From Neospora caninum Liverpool (Eukaryota > Apicomplexa > Conoidasida > Eucoccidiorida > Sarcocystidae): a stretch of DNA of 64,000 nucleotides. Below the pieces are notes generated by a model. The model was not told where the DNA came from. It ran no database searches and saw only the letters and a program-made list of their open reading frames with translations. The position numbers and the translations under genes are program-made. Location of the stretch: assembly GCF_000208865.1 (NCBI RefSeq), contig NC_018393.1, positions 3,676,714 through 3,740,713 of the forward strand, read 5' to 3'. Below, one piece after another: positions 59,548 through 64,000 of the stretch. Every line of letters starts with the position of its first letter. Within the stretch, counting starts at the first letter, position 1.

Positions 59548-62500
59548 TCATCGCTCCTTTGCCGTCTCGCATCTGCCTGTCTCCTCGCCCTGTGTCCATC
59601 CGTTGTCATCCCGCTTCCCTTTCTCCGGCGACTCCTCGGCGGGGCGGGTTGTCTCTTGTTCGGCCTTGGTCTTGTCGCCTGATTTCGCTCCCTCTTCGGA
59701 GCTCCGCTCCTTTCTCGGGCCCGCGGAGGCTGTCTTTCGTTTTCGCCCCTTCTTCTCGAGCTTCCCGCCCTTCTTCAACTTCTCCTTCCACGCCTGGACT
59801 GCCTTGACGTAGCGCGCCTTCTCCTTCTCCGCGACCTGTTCCCAGGGCTTCTTCTGCTCGGGACTCAAGGCCCCCCACTCTCGGGCAATCTCCCGCGTCA
59901 GCTCTGCACACACGCCCCGCAAGTTCGGCGAGTCCTTGGCTAGCCAGCTGGCCAGCCTGCGAGCCGTCTCGTCGCCAGGACTGGCGGACGGGCGCGCAGC
60001 GGCACGCCTGGAACCCGGGGCCGACCCCGCGTCCTTTGCTCCTTCGTCTTGGGAACGCGCCTCCTCTTTCGCGGATCTTCTCCGTTTATTAGCCGATCCC
60101 GAGCACCCATTGGCGGCTGACGCTTCGGCGGACGGGGCCGCACCCGACGTCGACGGACGTGGGAGCGTGGAGCCGCGCCGTTTCCTTCCGCCAGAGTCCC
60201 CCGCTTCCTCGCCTCGCCCAGAGTCTCCATTTTCGCCCGCCGGCTTTGCATCTTCCGACGGCTCTTCGCCTTTTGCAGAGATGCCGCACGTCTTCATGAG
60301 CTCCTTCCGCCGCGCGACGGAATAGAGGAGGTACGCGGAGCACGGTCGCTTGACGGGACACCTCGGCTGCTTCGCGGCTTCTCTCTTCTTCTTCTCGCTT
60401 TCTTCCTTCTCTCGCTTCTTCCTCTCTGCCGCTTCCTTCTCGCGCAGCGCTACCTCTTCTCGATGAGGAATGTGCACAAATTCCGGATTTTTGTAGCGGC
60501 GCCGGAGCTGCTCCAGCTTCCGCTGCTTGAAGGCGTCCGGGCAATTCTCGGCCTGAAAAACAGACATTCAAAGAACAGAGGAAGACATGCGTCGACGCAT
60601 ATGCGAAGGTGCTTTTAGGCGGGCGCTGCAAAAGCCCGCGCTCTTTCTCATTCTTGGCTCTTCAGGGGAGGAAATTCCTCCCCTGAAAGGGCTCTGCGCA
60701 TCCCTGGCAAGGAGCAGCCAAACGCGCACCAACGCCGCTCTTTCGAAGTTCCTTCGCTCCTGACTCTGGTCCGAAGATTTTCTAAGGACTCTTGGGTCGC
60801 AAATGACAGGGAGGAGGGGCGAATGCCAGTATGCGGGAACGAAACTGACAGGCCACAGTTAAAACAAGTCCAAACTGTGAAGCAAAGCCGTTTCTATCCC
60901 TCGCACAGACACCACCACACGCGAATCTGCCACCCGCGGTTTCACGCGGTGTCCTCACGACCCTTCCGTAACACCAGAATACTTTCACGCACGCATGCAT
61001 GCAAAAAAGTGCTGGTGTGTATATACTAGCCCTAACATTCGCTGACAGCTGTTCACGTGCGGCACTCGGCCTGAATGCATGCAAAGAAATGTGCAGCGAG
61101 CTTGTACCGGTGAGTGGTGGCGGGCATTCGGAGAAGTTCGTCTCTCACCTGCTCTTCAAAGTTGTCAACCCAGTAGGTTTTGTGGTAGGGGACAAAAATC
61201 TCTTCTCCATTCTTGATGTCAGCAGTCGCTCGCAGAAAAACCCTCGTTCTCCCCAACTCGTCGTCGAACCTAACACAAAAAAGATATGCATGCGCACGTG
61301 GAGACACGCAAAGCTAGAGGGGCGGCAATCGCGACGCGGAAGAAGGGATCTGGGGTCCTGGACGCAGGCGCGCGATTCCACATCCATCCGGGGCGCGTCA
61401 AAAAGGGAAGAAAGTTCTTCTCGACAGCGCAGCAGCTTTGTTGGTAGCCCCTTTCTCGCTCCACGCATGTGCTTGTCAGTTGATATTGACGCATATCCAC
61501 GTACATATATAAACATACAGATGTATGTGAAATAGGCCTGCCAGTCTCGAATGCCACAGATACCAGCGCAAAGATGCATGGAAGCATCGTGGGGACCCGC
61601 GGACCTCACCAGTGGTAGAACTGCGCATTGTTTCCCGGCCCTCCAAGGAACTCGCTGCCGTCATTCGCGAAGCTTCCGCCGCCCATGCCGTACGCGGGCT
61701 CCTTGGCTCCATCGATGTACAAAAAGCCTTTCTGAAGAAAGTGGAAAGGAGACGCACGGCACTCGGCCGCGCAGGCAAACCCCGATTCATGAAACGCGAG
61801 AGAAAGGCCACGCCATGTCGAGGCGCACCGCGTACAGGCAGCAAGGAACTGTCAGAGGAGGGAAAAACTTGAGAAACCTCTTCACGTTTTCCGCTATCAC
61901 ACTTTCACACGGAAACGTGTACCCACAAAGATACAGTACAGATGTGGATAGAGGGATCGACAATTGAGTAGATCAGCAGTGGGACAAGAAACGCCCTCCA
62001 GTGCGGTTTCGCAGTTGGTGTCTTCTGCATGAAGTGTTTTCAACTAGGTCTCACGCGTTTTTGTGTGTTCCAAGAGTCCAAAGCTCACCTGCACGGCAAC
62101 GATGTGGGAGGCTGTTCGCTGCTTCCTGTAACTTTCAGCCAAGTCTCGATCGACCAGCCAGCCGACGAATTCTGTGATAATTTGACCCTTGTGCAGGCCC
62201 TCAGGGCGTTCGCAGAAGAGACCGAGTCCTATAAAGAGACCACGTGTGCATGACTCGATGCAAGGATTTGCGAAACTCTGCGTTTCCCGACATCTACGCA
62301 GGGACGCAGACACCACGAAGTCGGACACACGGTTTTGAGCAGAGACACTGCATGTGGCTGTATGTACACTGTGCACATTGTGCGCATTGTCTGCATCTGT
62401 GACGTTGGGACGCCCTAGACAGGAAAGGAACTTCCCCCTGCGTGTTTGCATGTATTTGACGAGTGAAGGCCGAGACGGCCGACACTTACCCGCCTTTCTG

Positions 62501-64000
62501 CCGAGGGTGCTCTTTTGAGTGTAGACGCCATCGAATAAGAAGCACAAATCGTTTAGAAAGAGGCGATGCTTCTTCGTTTCCACGCGGATCTCGCCTGCCG
62601 CAGTCCGGAGGTCGACGCGTTTCCAGTCGCTGCTCAGGTACTGTACAGACGCACCATGCACACACGTATCCGGCAAAGAAAAGCGCACGGGACGTGGGCG
62701 GCAGAAACAGCTGGGCGCAGCCGGAGCGGAAACGCCCGAGTTTCCTGTGGACATGCCTGCCGTTACCGCCCGAGAAAACGCAACGGGGTATGCTGCCAAG
62801 CGACAACCTCAAGGGTCGGACAGGCAACGCCGGTGCCCAACCACGCACGTGTTCAGCTGCAGCCAGGCGTCGCGGGTGAATTCGCAGTCGCGGGGCTGGT
62901 GCGTGCTTACAAGAGCTCAGAACCGGCGCCTGCACCAGGCAGTGAGGAGGCCTCTCTTCTCCCCCGAGGTGAGGCGTACCTTGTTTTTCTTGATGGGAGG
63001 CCAGGAAGGCGCGCGGTTGATGTCAACCCAGCTGCGGACGAACTCTCTCTTGAATTTCGCTCGCATTTTCGCGTCGACTCTGCCTCCGGATTTGGGCGCC
63101 TCATCCCGACGGCTCTGTTCAGTGGTTCCCGGCTGTGAAGCTTGTGCGCTTGTCACCACGTTTTCGCTCTCGCCTTCGCCCTCTTCCCCTTTTCCCCTCT
63201 TCCCTGCAGGTTCCCCTTCGTTGAGTGAAGCAGTCGAGGCGGACCGAGCAAGTCCCGAGTCGCGGGCCGGGGGGCATCCCAAGGCTCTGTTCTCTGCTGA
63301 ATCCTTTGGAGACTCCCCGCACGTGGTAGTTGCCGCCGTCTCGCCTTCGTCCGCTCTCAGCTGCTCCGCGTCCACGCACATGGCTTCTCGGTCCTGCGAC
63401 GGCGTTTCCTCTGCTTCGGCACATGCACAGGCGGCCCCGGTTGCCGGCGCCCTGTTTGCGGAGGATTCTAAAAGACACGAGCGAGGAGCGAACTTGTCTG
63501 AGAAAGAGTTGTCGGCGGAAGAACCAGAGACGAGAACGGCAGCCCCAGAGGACGACGTGGCCTTGTCGCGAGGCGCCGGGTGTTCCTCGGACCCCCTGCG
63601 CTCAGAGGGGGGGTGGTCGGGGGGGGTAGATACACCTGAAGAAAGGCGAGAAGGAGCTTCGGACGCGGTTGTTTGAGAAAACGAACGACACGCAGAAGCG
63701 GAAGAGCCGTCTGTTTTCTCGCCGCTGTGCGTCGTTGCAAGTGAGTGGCAGGCAGGCTCTGTAGCTGTGAGGCTCGGGTTGGCCGGAAGGGCTGCTCTCG
63801 AGGATGAGGGCGGGGACTGGGGCGAAGCCTTCGGTTCCGGGGAAAGCTGGCCTGTTGCCGTGGATGCAGTTTCTCCTTCCGAGCAAGAAGAGATAGAAAA
63901 AGACCCTCTGTGTGGAGACTTGCGCTTGCCCTCGCCCGACGGTGGGCATTCCACCGATGCCTCAGCGGAGACGGAAGAGGAGAACTCAGAAACCACACGA
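59548..64000 (-). CDS. KMTox: KMTox-like SET-domain protein lysine methyltransferase with HMG box, partial (N-terminus off the right edge)
   Basis: Exons in transcript order: 64000-62980 (open to the window edge), a probable short exon 62895-62845, then 62640-62490, 62228-62089, 61731-61610, 61269-61149 and 60552-59548. Every junction from 62640 onward is GT-AG and in phase. The visible N-terminal about 340 residues are disordered. The SET domain follows: KAGLGLFCERPEGLHKGQ, IITEFVG, GGGSFANDGSEFLGGPGNNA and IKNGEEIFVPYHKTYW, so an S-adenosylmethionine-dependent lysine methyltransferase. The last exon adds a Lys/Glu-rich helix and an HMG DNA-binding box (VKRPCSAYLLYSVARRKELM, then REWGALSPEQKKPWEQVAEK and ARYVKAVQAWKEKL) split by a long insert. 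SET plus HMG is the described layout of Toxoplasma KMTox, a nuclear histone methylase reported to bind peroxiredoxin-1 and target antioxidant genes. The name rests on that architecture, not on an alignment. Confidence 0.88.

Noticed and set aside
1..64000. CRISPR arrays, insertion sequences, retroelements, viral genes
   Set aside because: No direct-repeat/spacer pattern, transposase, integrase, reverse transcriptase or capsid-like frame was seen; the repeats present are simple or tandem.

Overview
The window looks like nuclear DNA of a coccidian apicomplexan, most likely Toxoplasma gondii or a close relative (Hammondia, Neospora). Genes are GC-rich and interrupted by many short-to-medium introns with pyrimidine-rich acceptors. 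Untranslated and intergenic stretches are long, (TA)n and (GATA)n microsatellites and GCATGC palindromes are common, and there is an intronless rhoptry-type kinase-like gene and a SET+HMG gene that matches the published Toxoplasma KMTox. All exon models were built by hand from reading frame, splice sites and phase; none was checked against transcripts.

Layout. 1-3.9 kb: part of an unrecognised multi-exon gene on the minus strand that leaves the window on the left. 8.2-12.7 kb: an acylated PP2C phosphatase, 7 exons, plus strand. 12.7-22.7 kb: a gene-poor island with two small secreted-protein genes (16.8 and 19.0 kb), one with a Gly/Tyr-rich tail. 22.7-23.8 kb: a small basic, probably nuclear protein. 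25.6-29.1 kb: an aldo-keto reductase with a long membrane-spanning N-terminal extension, 5 exons, minus strand. 30.7-36.1 kb: glyoxalase II, 9 exons, plus strand, divergent from the reductase. 38.7-44.7 kb: a 9-exon polytopic membrane protein with an architecture like the nucleoporin NDC1. 46.0-47.9 kb: a 2-exon protein of unknown function, minus strand. 52.3-56.0 kb: a single-exon secreted kinase-like protein of the rhoptry (ROP) type. 59.5-64.0 kb: the 3' part of the KMTox-like SET/HMG-box gene, minus strand, leaving the window on the right.

Functionally the genes are mostly independent housekeeping or parasite-specific loci. A loose theme is carbonyl and oxidant handling: the reductase and glyoxalase II are divergent neighbours, and the KMTox family has been linked to antioxidant gene control. 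Points of most interest are an HMG box split by about 120 residues, a SET domain without the usual NHS motif, two GC-AG introns, nested start codons in glyoxalase II that predict dual localisation, the membrane-anchored reductase, and the pair of small secreted genes in the island.
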